Part shown: positions 48,595 through 57,613 of the stretch, piece after piece
Layout of the letters: the number at the start of each line of letters is the position of its first letter
How positions within the stretch are numbered: position 1 is the first letter of the stretch
Source of the DNA: Prevotella sp.
GTDB taxonomy: Bacteria; Bacteroidota; Bacteroidia; Bacteroidales; Bacteroidaceae
Assembly (NCBI GenBank): GCA_016291495.1
Contig: JAEEXI010000014.1
Coordinates: 1 to 64,000, forward strand
DNA: 64,000 nucleotides
Direction: 5' to 3'
The notes under the pieces: model-generated
What the model saw: only the letters and a program-made list of their open reading frames with translations
The model's database searches: none
What the model was told of the DNA's origin: nothing
Translations under genes and position numbers: made by a program

Positions 48595-49461
48595 ATGAGA
48601 AGAATCATTTTTGTGGCACTCGTCCTTGTGGCGGGTGCCTCTTTTAACCCTATAAGCGCACAGAAACTGCAGTCGCGTATTGACAGCTTAAGTTATACGA
48701 TTGGTATGGCTCAGACCCAAGGTTTGATAGACTACCTGACGAAACAGCTAAATATCGACATGCAATATCAGGACGATTTCATCAAAGGTCTGAAAGAATC
48801 TGTCGAGAAGAGTGGTGATAAGCGCAAAGCAGCATTCTATGCCGGTACCCAGATTGGTCAACAGATTACCTCACGGATGATTAAAGGAATCAATAAGGAA
48901 GTGTTTGGCAATGACTCCGTACAAGGAATCTCCCTTAACCTCTTTATGGACGGATTTATCAGCGGTGTTACTGGAAAAAATGGGCTGATGACCGTGCAGC
49001 AGGCAAATGACAAGGCACAAGAGCTGATACAAGTTTTCAAAAGTGAGGAGGCCCTGAAGAAATACGGTGATAACAAGATTGCTGGCGAGAAATTCCTTGC
49101 TGAGAATGCTAAGAAAAAGGATATCAAGGTCCTTAAGGGCGGAATACAGTATAAGGTCATTCAAGAAGGTAAGGGAGCAATTCCTACTGCCACCCAGAAA
49201 GTAAAGGTACATTATGAAGGACGCACTCTTGACGGTAAGGTTTTCGATAGTTCCTACAAGCGTGGAGAACCTGCCGAGTTCCGTTGCAATCAACTCATCA
49301 AGGGATGGATGGAAGCACTCACCTATATGCCTGTCGGTTCTATCTGGGAGGTTTATATCCCACAGGAGTTGGCTTATGGCGATCGGCAACAAGGTAATGA
49401 CATCAAACCCTTCTCCATGCTTATTTTCAAGATTGAGCTTTTGGACATCCTAGATAAATAA
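48595..49461 (+). CDS. FKBP-type peptidyl-prolyl isomerase, periplasmic
   Basis: A 288-residue paralogue with a cleavable signal peptide without lipobox Cys (VLVAGASFNPISAQ), so it is probably soluble in the periplasm. It has the same two-domain layout as the lipoprotein paralogue (DSLSYTIGMAQTQGL; HYEGRTLDGKVFDSSYKRGEPAEF). The pair arose by tandem duplication. It is the last gene of the operon, with a terminator 10 bases after the stop. Confidence 0.92.
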   Translation: MRRIIFVALVLVAGASFNPISAQKLQSRIDSLSYTIGMAQTQGLIDYLTKQLNIDMQYQDDFIKGLKESVEKSGDKRKAAFYAGTQIGQQITSRMIKGINKEVFGNDSVQGISLNLFMDGFISGVTGKNGLMTVQQANDKAQELIQVFKSEEALKKYGDNKIAGEKFLAENAKKKDIKVLKGGIQYKVIQEGKGAIPTATQKVKVHYEGRTLDGKVFDSSYKRGEPAEFRCNQLIKGWMEALTYMPVGSIWEVYIPQELAYGDRQQGNDIKPFSMLIFKIELLDILDK

Positions 49462-49470
49462 AAAACAAGG

Positions 49471-49497
49471 AGAGCAGACCAAAAATCTGCTCTTTTT
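49471..49497 (+). terminator. Intrinsic terminator after the FKBP operon
   Basis: 8-bp stem AGAGCAGA/TCTGCTCT with a CCAAAAA loop, followed by TTTTG. Confidence 0.85.
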
Positions 49498-49552
49498 GTT
49501 TAAAATAATGCAATTTTCTTTGCAAAATGTTGTTTATATCGATTAAAATACC

Positions 49553-49560
49553 TACTTTTG
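49553..49560 (+). promoter_or_regulatory. -7 element TACTTTTG for the Lrp operon
   Basis: It lies 35 bases before the ATG at 49596. Confidence 0.6.
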
Positions 49561-49595
49561 CTTACAAATTGTAAACTTAAGATTCCATTATCGAT

Positions 49596-50069
49596 ATGGC
49601 AACAACAGACAAGATTGACAATCTCGACAAGAAAATTCTGAATATCCTGTCGAAAAACGCACGCATCCCGTTCAAGGATGTCGCCGCAGTATGTAACGTT
49701 TCACGTGCAGCAATTCATCAACGTGTGCAACATCTGATTGAGGCAAATGTCATCATGGGCAGTGGCTTTGATGTCAACCCCAAGAGCCTAGGCTATAGTA
49801 CTTGCACCTATGTGGGTATAACCTTGGAACGTGGTTCTATGTATAAAGATGTGGTAGAGTGCCTACAGCATATTCCAGAGATTGTAGAATGCCATTTCAC
49901 CACAGGCCCGTATACAATGCTGGTGAAACTCTATGCCCGTGACAACGAGCAATTGATGCACCTGTTGAACGGACGCTTGCAAGATATTCCAGGCGTAGTA
50001 GCCACAGAGACTCTCATCTCTCTTGAACAAAGCATTAAGCGTGAAATCCCCGTCAGTATAGAGGAATGA
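49596..50069 (+). CDS. Lrp/AsnC-family transcriptional regulator
   Basis: A 157-residue regulator with an N-terminal winged HTH (about residues 8-60; LDKKILNILSKNARIPFKDVAAVCNVSRAAIHQRVQHL) and a C-terminal RAM effector domain (about 70-150; TGPYTMLVKLYARDNEQLMHLLNGRL). It probably senses an amino acid. It begins an operon with the C26-M19 fusion, ybeY and DUF4294, starting 4 bases upstream of the fusion gene. Confidence 0.92.
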   Translation: MATTDKIDNLDKKILNILSKNARIPFKDVAAVCNVSRAAIHQRVQHLIEANVIMGSGFDVNPKSLGYSTCTYVGITLERGSMYKDVVECLQHIPEIVECHFTTGPYTMLVKLYARDNEQLMHLLNGRLQDIPGVVATETLISLEQSIKREIPVSIEE

Positions 50070-50073
50070 ACTT

Positions 50074-51804
50074 ATGAAGAACTACGATTGGCAATCGTTG
50101 TTGGCAGAGAAGGTCTATGCGAGATATCCAGAAGCCTCCCGTAAGCCCCTCATTGGCATTACTGGTAATTATGGTGAGCAGACTTGTAAACTTGCTGAAG
50201 GATATTATAAATCGGTAGAGAGAGCGGGCGGCGTCCCTGTTATCATTCCTCCTCTTGCTGATACAGACATCATCATCAATACGCTGGAGTCTATTGACGG
50301 ACTGATACTCAGTGGGGGTGGAGACTATGACCCTCGTTATGCTGGCGAAGAGCCAGACCAAAAACTGGGAGAAATCAATGAGGAGCGTGACTTGCCGGAG
50401 TTGTTCATTACCCGTCTTGCTTATAACCGTCAGATTCCTATTTTGGGCATCTGCAGAGGAATCCAGACCCTTGCAATGGCTTTAGGCGGCAAGGTTAAAC
50501 AGGATATCACAGATATCGCCACCATTAACCATTCCCAGCAAGAAGGGCGTTGTGTGGCCACTCACAAAGTCATCATAGAAAAGAATTCTATACTCTCTCA
50601 TCTTTATAATAGCCAACAGTTGATGGTTAACTCCTTCCACCATCAGGCGGTCTGCGAGTGTGGCGAGAAGTTTACAGTCGTGGCAAAGTCGGAGGATGGT
50701 ATTATGGAGGCCATAGAGAGTCATGAGTTCAAAAGTATCATCGGTGTACAGTGGCATCCTGAAAGCCTTGCTGACGGACAGCCTCTCTTCGAATGGCTCA
50801 TTCGTGAGGCAACATCTTTCCGTGAGGCATGTGCGCTACATCAGATCATCACGACTCTTGACACCCATTGTGATACTCCAATGTTCTTTCCTCAAGGAGT
50901 CGACTTCGGTTGCCGTGACGAGCGAATCCTCGTCGACATGCATAAGATGGATGAGGGGCATCAAGACGCAACTATCATGGTGGCATACCTTCCCCAATCG
51001 CTTGCCGATAGTCAGCCCAATGGTTGTAGGAAATTTGCCGATGATATTTTCGATAAGATTGAGGCGATTGTAAGTCAACACGAAGAAGACATTGCCATTG
51101 CCAGAGATCCAAGGGAACTACTCTGTCTCAAAAATTCCGGACGGAAGTGCATCATGTTGGGCATAGAGAACGGCATTGCCCTTGAGGGGAAATTAGAGAA
51201 TCTGAAACATTTTGCCGATAGGGGTATCGTCTATATGACGCTCTGCCATAATGGTGACAACGATATTTGTGACTCCGCCAAAGGAAATAATACCCATAAT
51301 GGTTTCAGCGCCTTTGGAAAGAAGGTTATCCGTGAGATGAATCGCCTTGGTATCATGGTTGATCTCAGCCATGCTGGTGAGAAAAGTTTTTATGATGCTT
51401 TGGAAATTAGCGAACAGCCTATCGTGTGTAGCCACAGTAGTTGCCGAGCACTCTGTGACCATCCCCGTAACCTTACTGATGACCAAATGCGCGCCCTCGC
51501 TGCCAAGGGTGGTGTAATGCAAGTGACTCTCTATCCCGGTTTCTTGCGCACCAACGGGGAGGCGACTATAGAGGATGCAATAGCACATATCGAGCATGCC
51601 ATTGAGGTAATGGGTATCGATCATGTCGGAGTTGGTACCGATTTTGATGGTGACGGAGGTGTCCGTGGATTAGCCAACTCTTCTGAGTTGTTGAATCTCA
51701 CCCGCCATTTGATGAGGCGTGGATATAGCAATGAGGATATCCAGAAAATATGGGGATTAAATTTCCTCCATGTAATGAATAAAGTACAATCTGCCAAAGC
51801 ATAA
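50074..51804 (+). CDS. Peptidase C26 (gamma-glutamyl hydrolase type) fused to M19 dipeptidase
   Basis: A 576-residue cytoplasmic protein of two enzymes. Residues 1-250 form a class I glutamine-amidotransferase fold of the C26/PuuD type: nucleophile Cys in ILGICRGIQTLAMALGG, His and Glu in VQWHPE. Residues about 262-576 form an M19 membrane-dipeptidase domain with metal ligands in LDTHCDTP, and SHAGEKSFYD, CSHSS and GVGTDFDGDGG. The two could successively remove gamma-glutamyl groups and cut dipeptides. The Lrp gene upstream suggests amino acid control. A similar fusion occurs in other Bacteroidales to my knowledge. Confidence 0.88.
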   Translation: MKNYDWQSLLAEKVYARYPEASRKPLIGITGNYGEQTCKLAEGYYKSVERAGGVPVIIPPLADTDIIINTLESIDGLILSGGGDYDPRYAGEEPDQKLGEINEERDLPELFITRLAYNRQIPILGICRGIQTLAMALGGKVKQDITDIATINHSQQEGRCVATHKVIIEKNSILSHLYNSQQLMVNSFHHQAVCECGEKFTVVAKSEDGIMEAIESHEFKSIIGVQWHPESLADGQPLFEWLIREATSFREACALHQIITTLDTHCDTPMFFPQGVDFGCRDERILVDMHKMDEGHQDATIMVAYLPQSLADSQPNGCRKFADDIFDKIEAIVSQHEEDIAIARDPRELLCLKNSGRKCIMLGIENGIALEGKLENLKHFADRGIVYMTLCHNGDNDICDSAKGNNTHNGFSAFGKKVIREMNRLGIMVDLSHAGEKSFYDALEISEQPIVCSHSSCRALCDHPRNLTDDQMRALAAKGGVMQVTLYPGFLRTNGEATIEDAIAHIEHAIEVMGIDHVGVGTDFDGDGGVRGLANSSELLNLTRHLMRRGYSNEDIQKIWGLNFLHVMNKVQSAKA

Positions 51805-51808
51805 GCCT

Positions 51809-52219
51809 ATGATTACCTACCAAACAGAAAATGTCCGCTTTCCTGGAATCATGCGTCGTAATACTACTAGATGGATTCGTCGTGTAGCAGCCACCTATGG
51901 CAAGAAAGTGGGAGAAATTGGCTATCTTTTCTGCAACGATGAGCATATTCTGGAGGTCAACCGCCAGTATTTGGGACACGACTATTATACCGATATCATT
52001 ACTTTTGACTACAGCGAGGGCAACATCATTAACGGTGACCTGATCATTTCCGTAGATACCGTACGCTCCAATGCCGAACAATTCGCAAAGAGCTTTACCG
52101 AGGAGTTGTATCGTGTCATCATCCACGGCATTCTCCATCTCTGTGGTATCAACGATAAAGGTCCCGGAGAGCGCAAAATCATGGAAGCTGCTGAAGACAA
52201 GGCTCTTGCCATGCGTTAA
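51809..52219 (+). CDS. ybeY: Endoribonuclease YbeY
   Basis: rRNA maturation factor of 136 residues. The zinc motif reads HGILHLCGINDKGPGERKIM: the first two His are present but the position of the third His of the usual HGxLHLxGYDH is Asp-Lys, as I recall for other Bacteroidales YbeY proteins. DYYTDIITFDYSEGNIINGDLIIS matches the family core. It lies 4 bases after the C26-M19 gene. Confidence 0.9.
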   Translation: MITYQTENVRFPGIMRRNTTRWIRRVAATYGKKVGEIGYLFCNDEHILEVNRQYLGHDYYTDIITFDYSEGNIINGDLIISVDTVRSNAEQFAKSFTEELYRVIIHGILHLCGINDKGPGERKIMEAAEDKALAMR

Positions 52220-52240
52220 TACCGAATATTGTGTGCTTTC

Positions 52241-52867
52241 ATGGAAAAAAGAGTTCTTCTAATTATGATGACCTTGGTGGCGCTGGGTGCAAAAGCCCAG
52301 AACACTAATCAGAATCGACAGGAGGTGGATATGGATAGTCCGACCTTCGTGCCAACAGTGAAGGTAGGTAAGGTCTTGGAGAACGGTGACAGCATACAGT
52401 ATATGGAGATGAACAACGTCTATGTTTATCCGCCTATTACATTCAGCAACAAGAAACAGCAACAAGCTTACAATCGGTTGGTGAAGAATGTGAAGATAGT
52501 ATTGCCCATCGCCAAGGAGGCACGTGCCATTATGATGGAGACAGCAGAATTTCTGGAGACGTTGCCTGATAAGAAGGCAAGGGATGCCCATATGAAACTG
52601 GTGGAAAAGAGTATCATGAAGGAGTATAAGCCCCGAATGAAGAAACTCACCTACTCACAAGGAAAACTACTTATCAAACTGATTTATCGCGAAAGCAACT
52701 CCTCGGGCTATGAACTCATCCAGGCTTTCTTAGGTCCTGTACGTGCAGGATTTTATCAGGCTTTTGCATGGGCTTTTGGAGCCAGCCTGAAGAAAAAATA
52801 CGACCCAGAAGGTGTCGACCGTCTCACAGAACGAGTGGTCCTGATGGTAGAAGCAGGACAGATTTAG
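52241..52867 (+). CDS. DUF4294 protein, exported
   Basis: A 208-residue protein with a signal peptide (MEKRVLLIMMTLVALGAKAQ), followed by the DUF4294 region characteristic of Bacteroidota (YPPITFSNKKQQQAYNRLVKN; KLTYSQGKLLIKLIYRES; FYQAFAWAFGASLKKKYDPEG). Function unknown; the ybeY-DUF4294 order is common in the phylum. The start is placed at 52241 because the signal peptide begins there. It is the last gene of the Lrp operon, convergent with the M28 gene 14 bases away. Confidence 0.85.
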   Translation: MEKRVLLIMMTLVALGAKAQNTNQNRQEVDMDSPTFVPTVKVGKVLENGDSIQYMEMNNVYVYPPITFSNKKQQQAYNRLVKNVKIVLPIAKEARAIMMETAEFLETLPDKKARDAHMKLVEKSIMKEYKPRMKKLTYSQGKLLIKLIYRESNSSGYELIQAFLGPVRAGFYQAFAWAFGASLKKKYDPEGVDRLTERVVLMVEAGQI

Positions 52868-52881
52868 TTGAGTGTGCAGAA

Positions 52882-53886
52882 TTATTCGTTATATATCAAC
52901 TGTACCAAGGTCTGTCCGACAGCTTGTAGGGTGTTCTTGTCGATATGTTGCATATCGTCCTGAATGGTATGCCACGTAGAACCGAAGGAACTTTGTTTAC
53001 AATCAGGATAGTGGTTGATGATATCAATGCATGGAATATTCGCCACATCGTTCACAGGAACATGGTCGTCGGTAACCCACACCCCTTCCTTCATCGGGAA
53101 GAAACTTCCATAGCCTGCAGCGTTGGCGGCACGCCAAGCCTTCTCCACGATGGAACCAGCCTTCTGTAAAGAAAAACTCTCCTGATAGAACTTCGCACCT
53201 TGTCCACCTACCATATCGAGGAGGATGGCATATTGATAAGGCTGTTGGCCGTTAGCTGTTGGCTGTTGGCTATATTCTTTTGCCCAGTATTGGGCCCCCA
53301 AAGCCCATGAGTCTGCACCGTCACCTGTCTCATCCCATTGGGGAGTGCCCCAGTCTTCTGCATCAAAGCAGATGAAGTCGACAGCGATATTCAGGGAGTC
53401 GTTCTGCTGGATGAGTCGTGCCAACTCCAACATCACGGCAACACCGCTTGCACCGTCATTCGCTGCCATCACAGGTTTGCGCCAATTGGCTGAGTCGGGG
53501 TCGTTGTCTGCCCAGGGGCGACTATCCCAGTGGGCGCAGATGAAAATCTTGGCTGTTGGCTGTTGGCTGTTGGTTGTTGGCTGTTTCGCTATGATGTTCC
53601 AGCTTTTTAATATCGTACCATTATAGCCTTTCAGATTGGCATTTTGTATCTCTACCAGATAACCGTATTGTTGGAACTTCTGCTGAATCCATGTGCCACA
53701 TTTCTCGTGGGCTTCACTATTCATCACACGGGGACCGAAGTCACACTGAGCAGCACAGAAAGTATAGGCAGAATCCGCATTGAACAGGATAGCTACAACG
53801 GGTTGTTCTTCCACAGGCTGTTTCTTGGTAGTTCCACAAGCACAGATGGCTATGACGACCCAAAGGATATAGATGATTTTCTTCAT
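52882..53886 (-). CDS. M28-family metallopeptidase (glutaminyl-cyclase-like), lipoprotein
   Basis: A 334-residue predicted lipoprotein (MKKIIYILWVVIAICAC) with an M28 zinc aminopeptidase / glutaminyl cyclase fold. The metal-site segments are CAHWDSRPWADNDPD, AANDGASGVAVMLELARL, CFDAEDWG and STWHTIQDD. Two heptamer arrays are read in frame and add Gln/Pro/Thr-rich loops: NSQQPTAK near residue 105 and SQQPTANGQQP near residue 210. It is the last gene of the ruvB-coaD-M28 operon. Confidence 0.88.
   Translation of the reverse strand: MKKIIYILWVVIAICACGTTKKQPVEEQPVVAILFNADSAYTFCAAQCDFGPRVMNSEAHEKCGTWIQQKFQQYGYLVEIQNANLKGYNGTILKSWNIIAKQPTTNSQQPTAKIFICAHWDSRPWADNDPDSANWRKPVMAANDGASGVAVMLELARLIQQNDSLNIAVDFICFDAEDWGTPQWDETGDGADSWALGAQYWAKEYSQQPTANGQQPYQYAILLDMVGGQGAKFYQESFSLQKAGSIVEKAWRAANAAGYGSFFPMKEGVWVTDDHVPVNDVANIPCIDIINHYPDCKQSSFGSTWHTIQDDMQHIDKNTLQAVGQTLVQLIYNE
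53240..53274 (-). repeat. Heptamer array, unit GGCTGTT x5, inside the M28 gene
   Basis: The plus-strand units are GGCTGTT, GGCCGTT, AGCTGTT, GGCTGTT and GGCTATA. It is translated on the minus strand as a Ser/Gln/Pro/Thr/Ala stretch. Confidence 0.85.
53551..53585 (-). repeat. Heptamer array, unit GGCTGTT x5, second array in the M28 gene
   Basis: The units are GGCTGTT three times, GGTTGTT, then GGCTGTT. The same unit is found 280 bp away, so both arrays in this gene belong to one family. Confidence 0.9.
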
Positions 53887-53900
53887 GACTCTCTTGATGA

Positions 53901-54347
53901 TTATTTTTTTGGAAGGAACTCAGAGACATCCCTTCCGAAATGCCGTAACTCACGAACAACAGAACTGCTAACACTGGCGAGATGGGGTTCTGCAAACATC
54001 AGGATAGTCTCTATGCCACTGATCTGACGGTTGATGTCTGCCTGTTCTCGTTCATATTCAAAGTCCTTTACTGAGCGAACTCCCTTGATAATATATAGGG
54101 CACCCTCTTCCTTAGCGAAGTCGACAGCTAATCCGTAGTAGGGTTTCACCATCACATGAGATTCGTTGGCATAGAGTTCTTTTATCGCCTGCATCCGTTG
54201 TTCTGCCGGTTGCATATCGGGTTTATGTACCTGGTCTCCTACGACACCTATCACAAGGCGGTCAAACAATCCCAAGGCACGACGCACGATGCTGTCGTGT
54301 CCGATGGTAAATGGGTCGAAACTTCCTACAAAAACTCCTGTCCTCAT
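53901..54347 (-). CDS. coaD: Phosphopantetheine adenylyltransferase
   Basis: Coenzyme A biosynthesis enzyme of 148 residues. The nucleotidyltransferase motif GSFDPFTIGHDSIVRRAL sits at the N-terminus, with KGVRSVKDFEYE and the ISGIETILMFAEP segment following. It is co-transcribed with ruvB 16 bases upstream and the M28 gene 14 bases downstream. Confidence 0.95.
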   Translation of the reverse strand: MRTGVFVGSFDPFTIGHDSIVRRALGLFDRLVIGVVGDQVHKPDMQPAEQRMQAIKELYANESHVMVKPYYGLAVDFAKEEGALYIIKGVRSVKDFEYEREQADINRQISGIETILMFAEPHLASVSSSVVRELRHFGRDVSEFLPKK

Positions 54348-54363
54348 TTTCTTAACTCCTTAA

Positions 54364-55401
54364 CTACTCAAACAAGTTTGGTTGCATAATATTTCCTGTA
54401 TAGGGATTACGTCCGAAATGACGGTAGGCAAGCTCTGTCACCATACGTCCACGAGGGGTACGCTTGATAAAGCCTTCCATGATGAGGAAAGGCTCATATA
54501 CTTCCTCTACCGTACCGGCATCCTCGCCGATAGCTGTCGCAATAGTAGTAATACCCACAGGGCCTCCACGGAACTTATCAATGATGGTTAACAAAATGCG
54601 GTTGTCTATCTCATCTAGCCCGAACTTGTCGATATTCAGTGCCGTTAGGGCTATTTTTGTGATCTCTGTATCGATACGTCCACTTCCCTTCACCTGAGCG
54701 AAGTCACGGACACGGCGCAAAAGGGCGTTAGCAATACGGGGCGTGCCACGAGAGCGGCGTGAGATTTCTGCAGCAGCGTCCTTGGTAATGGGTACACGCA
54801 AGATTCCTGCAGAACGCTCGATAATCTTCTGCAACGTCTCCGGCTCATAATACTGTAAGTGCATATTGATACCGAAACGGGCTCGCAACGGGGCTGTCAG
54901 GAGTCCGCTACGCGTCGTGGCACCCACCAACGTAAACGGATTGAGGTCTATCTGTATCGAACGAGCCGAAGGCCCCTTGTCTATCATGATGTCGATGCGA
55001 TAGTCCTCCATAGCGGAATACAGGTATTCCTCCACCACGGGCGAAAGACGGTGTATCTCATCGATAAACAATACGTCATTTTTCTCCAACGAGGTCAGGA
55101 TGCCTGCGAGGTCGCCTGGTTTGTCCAACACAGGACCACTAGTAATCTTAAAGCCTACGCCCAACTCATTGGCGATAATATTTGAGAGCGTTGTCTTACC
55201 CAGTCCTGGAGGACCATGTAGCAGCGTATGGTCGAGAGGTTCCCCGCGAAATTTGGCAGCCTCGACGAAAACCTGCAAATTTTCCACGACCTGCTGTTGT
55301 CCGCTGAAATCACCAAACGACAACGGGCGGAGCGCATTCTCAAAGTCTTTCTCAGAAGAGGAGAGTTGCTCTTGTCGGATGTCAAAATCTTCGTCCATCA
55401 T
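54364..55401 (-). CDS. ruvB: Holliday junction branch migration helicase RuvB
   Basis: AAA+ motor of 345 residues that works with RuvA in recombination. Walker A is [17 protein letters not shown], Walker B is [12 protein letters not shown], and the sensor segment [17 protein letters not shown] and C-terminal winged helix ([16 protein letters not shown]) are intact. It is the first gene of the ruvB-coaD-M28 operon. Confidence 0.97.
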   Translation of the reverse strand: MMDEDFDIRQEQLSSSEKDFENALRPLSFGDFSGQQQVVENLQVFVEAAKFRGEPLDHTLLHGPPGLGKTTLSNIIANELGVGFKITSGPVLDKPGDLAGILTSLEKNDVLFIDEIHRLSPVVEEYLYSAMEDYRIDIMIDKGPSARSIQIDLNPFTLVGATTRSGLLTAPLRARFGINMHLQYYEPETLQKIIERSAGILRVPITKDAAAEISRRSRGTPRIANALLRRVRDFAQVKGSGRIDTEITKIALTALNIDKFGLDEIDNRILLTIIDKFRGGPVGITTIATAIGEDAGTVEEVYEPFLIMEGFIKRTPRGRMVTELAYRHFGRNPYTGNIMQPNLFE

Positions 55402-55414
55402 TACTTTTTGCTTG

Positions 55415-55422
55415 CAAAGATA
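55415..55422 (-). promoter_or_regulatory. -7 element TATCTTTG for ruvB-coaD-M28
   Basis: It lies on the minus strand, 13 bases before the ATG at 55401, back to back with the promoter at 55444. Confidence 0.7.
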
Positions 55423-55443
55423 ATAAAAGTTTATTTATTTTCG

Positions 55444-55451
55444 TATCTTTG
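55444..55451 (+). promoter_or_regulatory. -7 element TATCTTTG for the CE2-like esterase
   Basis: It lies 27 bases before the ATG at 55479. The in-frame ATG at 55449 overlaps the element itself and is not used. Confidence 0.7.
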
Positions 55452-55478
55452 CAGCCAGAAAATAAAAACCTATCCTAT

Positions 55479-56579
55479 ATGAAACGTTTATTATTATTGG
55501 TCTTTACAGCCCTGATGACCTTAGGTATGCAGGCATCAACAACCCTTCCTCCCCAAGGGAAAGTCATTAATCCTACAGATAAACATATTCAATATATCGG
55601 ACGTATCTGTTTTGACAACCCCATGCGTCCACGTTTTACCTTCCCTGGTACCCAGATCAATGCTCGCTTTACGGGTACGTCGCTGAAGATGATGGCGAAG
55701 CCGAAGAGTGGATATTTCATGGCACAGATTGACGAGGCTGCACCTTTCAAGGTGGGCTTTATGGGCGAGCGCGACTCTGTAGTAACGCTGGCAACAGCCT
55801 TGCCAAAGGGTGAACATACGGTTCGCCTGATGTATATCATCGAGGGTTATGAGTTGAAACCATCGTTCTGGGGTTTCATCCTCGACAACGACGGCATGAT
55901 GCTGGACGCCCCAGCACTGCCTGACCGCCGCATCGAGTTCGTCGGCAATAGCATCACCTGTGCCTATGGCGTGGAGAGTTTCAATCCCAACGATCACTTT
56001 GAATATGAGACAGAGAACCATTATCTGGGTTATGCCCAGCAGACCGCTCGTGAGCTCGGTGCAGTGGCTCATGTAGTGGCACGTAGCGGTATTGGCGTCT
56101 ATCGTCACTATGGTGGTCCGAAGACGGGTACGCCGGAGAATGTGATGACGACGGAGTATGAGTATACCAACCTCTACGACCGTTCGGAGAAATGGGACTT
56201 CTCACGCTATCAGCCTCAGGTGGTCTGTATCAACCTTGGCACCAACGACCTCTCCACCAATAACTACGACGTGAAGTTGTTCAAGCAGGCGTGGAAGAGG
56301 TTTGTGGCACAGGTGCGCCAGCATAACCCGAAGGCGAAGATCGTGCTACTCTGCGGTTCAATGCTTCAAGGTAAGGAACTGGAGATTGCCAGGAACACCT
56401 TGAACGAGGTGACGGAAGAAGCCAGGAAAACCGGTGATAACGAGATATACCGCTTTGACTTCACGCCTCATACCGGCAGTCTTTACTATGGTGCCGACTG
56501 GCATCCCTCTTTATGGCAACACCAGAAGATGGCAGGCGAACTTACTGCCTTCCTGCGTACCTTGATGCAGTGGTTCTAA
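55479..56579 (+). CDS. Exported SGNH hydrolase, CE2-like acetylesterase
   Basis: A 366-residue exported protein: signal peptide (MKRLLLLVFTALMTLGMQAS), N-terminal beta-sandwich (about 25-140; YIGRICFDNPMRPRFTFPGTQI) and SGNH hydrolase domain (about 150-360). The catalytic Ser is in RIEFVGNSITCAYG, the Asn in LGTNDLS, and Asp-His in ADWHPSLWQHQKMA. The two-domain layout matches CE2 carbohydrate esterases, which remove acetyl groups from xylan and mannan. It is separate from the xylan cluster and lacks the shared promoter element. The stop overlaps that of the convergent CobD gene by 4 bases. Confidence 0.88.
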   Translation: MKRLLLLVFTALMTLGMQASTTLPPQGKVINPTDKHIQYIGRICFDNPMRPRFTFPGTQINARFTGTSLKMMAKPKSGYFMAQIDEAAPFKVGFMGERDSVVTLATALPKGEHTVRLMYIIEGYELKPSFWGFILDNDGMMLDAPALPDRRIEFVGNSITCAYGVESFNPNDHFEYETENHYLGYAQQTARELGAVAHVVARSGIGVYRHYGGPKTGTPENVMTTEYEYTNLYDRSEKWDFSRYQPQVVCINLGTNDLSTNNYDVKLFKQAWKRFVAQVRQHNPKAKIVLLCGSMLQGKELEIARNTLNEVTEEARKTGDNEIYRFDFTPHTGSLYYGADWHPSLWQHQKMAGELTAFLRTLMQWF

Positions 56580-57613
56580 CCCTTTTTCTCAGAAAGTTGT
56601 TTGATATATTGTTGAATGGCGTCTACCAGGACGTCATTCTCTTCGTGTCGTTGCGTTGCCACACGGAAGAAATGGTTTGAAAGACCCATGAAATTCTGAC
56701 AGTCACGAATCAGGATGCCGTGTTCATGAATCAGGTAGAATTTGAGGTCTGTACTCGTTGATGGCTCTATCTCACAAAGCATGAAATTCGTCTTGGTCTC
56801 AAAGACACGAATTCCATCTATTTGCCGCAGGTTGCTGCGCAACCGCTCTGTCTCCTCCAGATAAGAAGCCAAGTCGGGGATGACCGGATCAGCACGTTTC
56901 AACAGGAACTTACCTGCCTCTATGGCAAGGGCACTGACAGCCCACGGATGCTGCATACTACGCAATATCTGAATGGTGGAAGGACATCCCGTGACATAGC
57001 CCAAGCGTAAGCCTGGTACAGCATACCGCTTACTGAAAGAATGCAGCACCAGCAAGTTATGAAAGTCCTGCACCTCCTTAGGTTTGATAAGGGGCTCCAT
57101 GGTGTAACCCTCGTACGACTGGTCGACGACAAAGGTATAGCGGGGTGAACGGCGTACGATATACTCGATGATGCCTTTCGTCATCACATTACCCGTTGGA
57201 TTATTGGGATTACAAATCCAATACACGCGGTCGCTGGGCAAGGTGGTGAGATCATCCGTATTCTCATACGAGATGATATGGTGGTTGATGCGGCAGGCAT
57301 CAGCATATTCGCTGAACGTAGGCTGTGGGATGATGGAAGCGCTATGGTGCAACATCTGGGCAATCAGGTAGATGGCCTCCGTAGCACCGTTCGTCACCAT
57401 CACGGCCTCCGGCGAGATACCTTCCTCCAGGGCGATGCGTTTTTCCAGCGAACGGGGCTGTGGCTCCGGGTAGTTATTAAGCAGATGGAGATGGTTGGCA
57501 AGATGAGCCTTCAAGGCAGCATGGTCAGCCTGCTGGTAGATGTTCGAACTGAAATTCAGTCGCACCGTCTCTGCGTCGTAGCGATAGATATCGTCTCCGT
57601 GTCCGTCAATCAT
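56576..57613 (-). CDS. cobD: Threonine-phosphate decarboxylase-like aminotransferase (CobD type)
   Basis: A 345-residue PLP enzyme of the histidinol-phosphate aminotransferase fold. The N-terminus GHGDDIYRYDAETVRLNFSSN resembles CobD (threonine-phosphate decarboxylase), which supplies aminopropanol phosphate for the cobalamin lower loop. The PLP Lys is in VLHSFSKRYAVPGLRLGYV and the cofactor Asp in FVVDQSYEGY. An HisC-like aminotransferase is the alternative. It overlaps the ABC ATPase gene by 4 bases. That neighbour suits corrinoid or metal-chelate uptake and supports CobD, but no other cobalamin genes are in view. Confidence 0.8.
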   Translation of the reverse strand: MIDGHGDDIYRYDAETVRLNFSSNIYQQADHAALKAHLANHLHLLNNYPEPQPRSLEKRIALEEGISPEAVMVTNGATEAIYLIAQMLHHSASIIPQPTFSEYADACRINHHIISYENTDDLTTLPSDRVYWICNPNNPTGNVMTKGIIEYIVRRSPRYTFVVDQSYEGYTMEPLIKPKEVQDFHNLLVLHSFSKRYAVPGLRLGYVTGCPSTIQILRSMQHPWAVSALAIEAGKFLLKRADPVIPDLASYLEETERLRSNLRQIDGIRVFETKTNFMLCEIEPSTSTDLKFYLIHEHGILIRDCQNFMGLSNHFFRVATQRHEENDVLVDAIQQYIKQLSEKKG

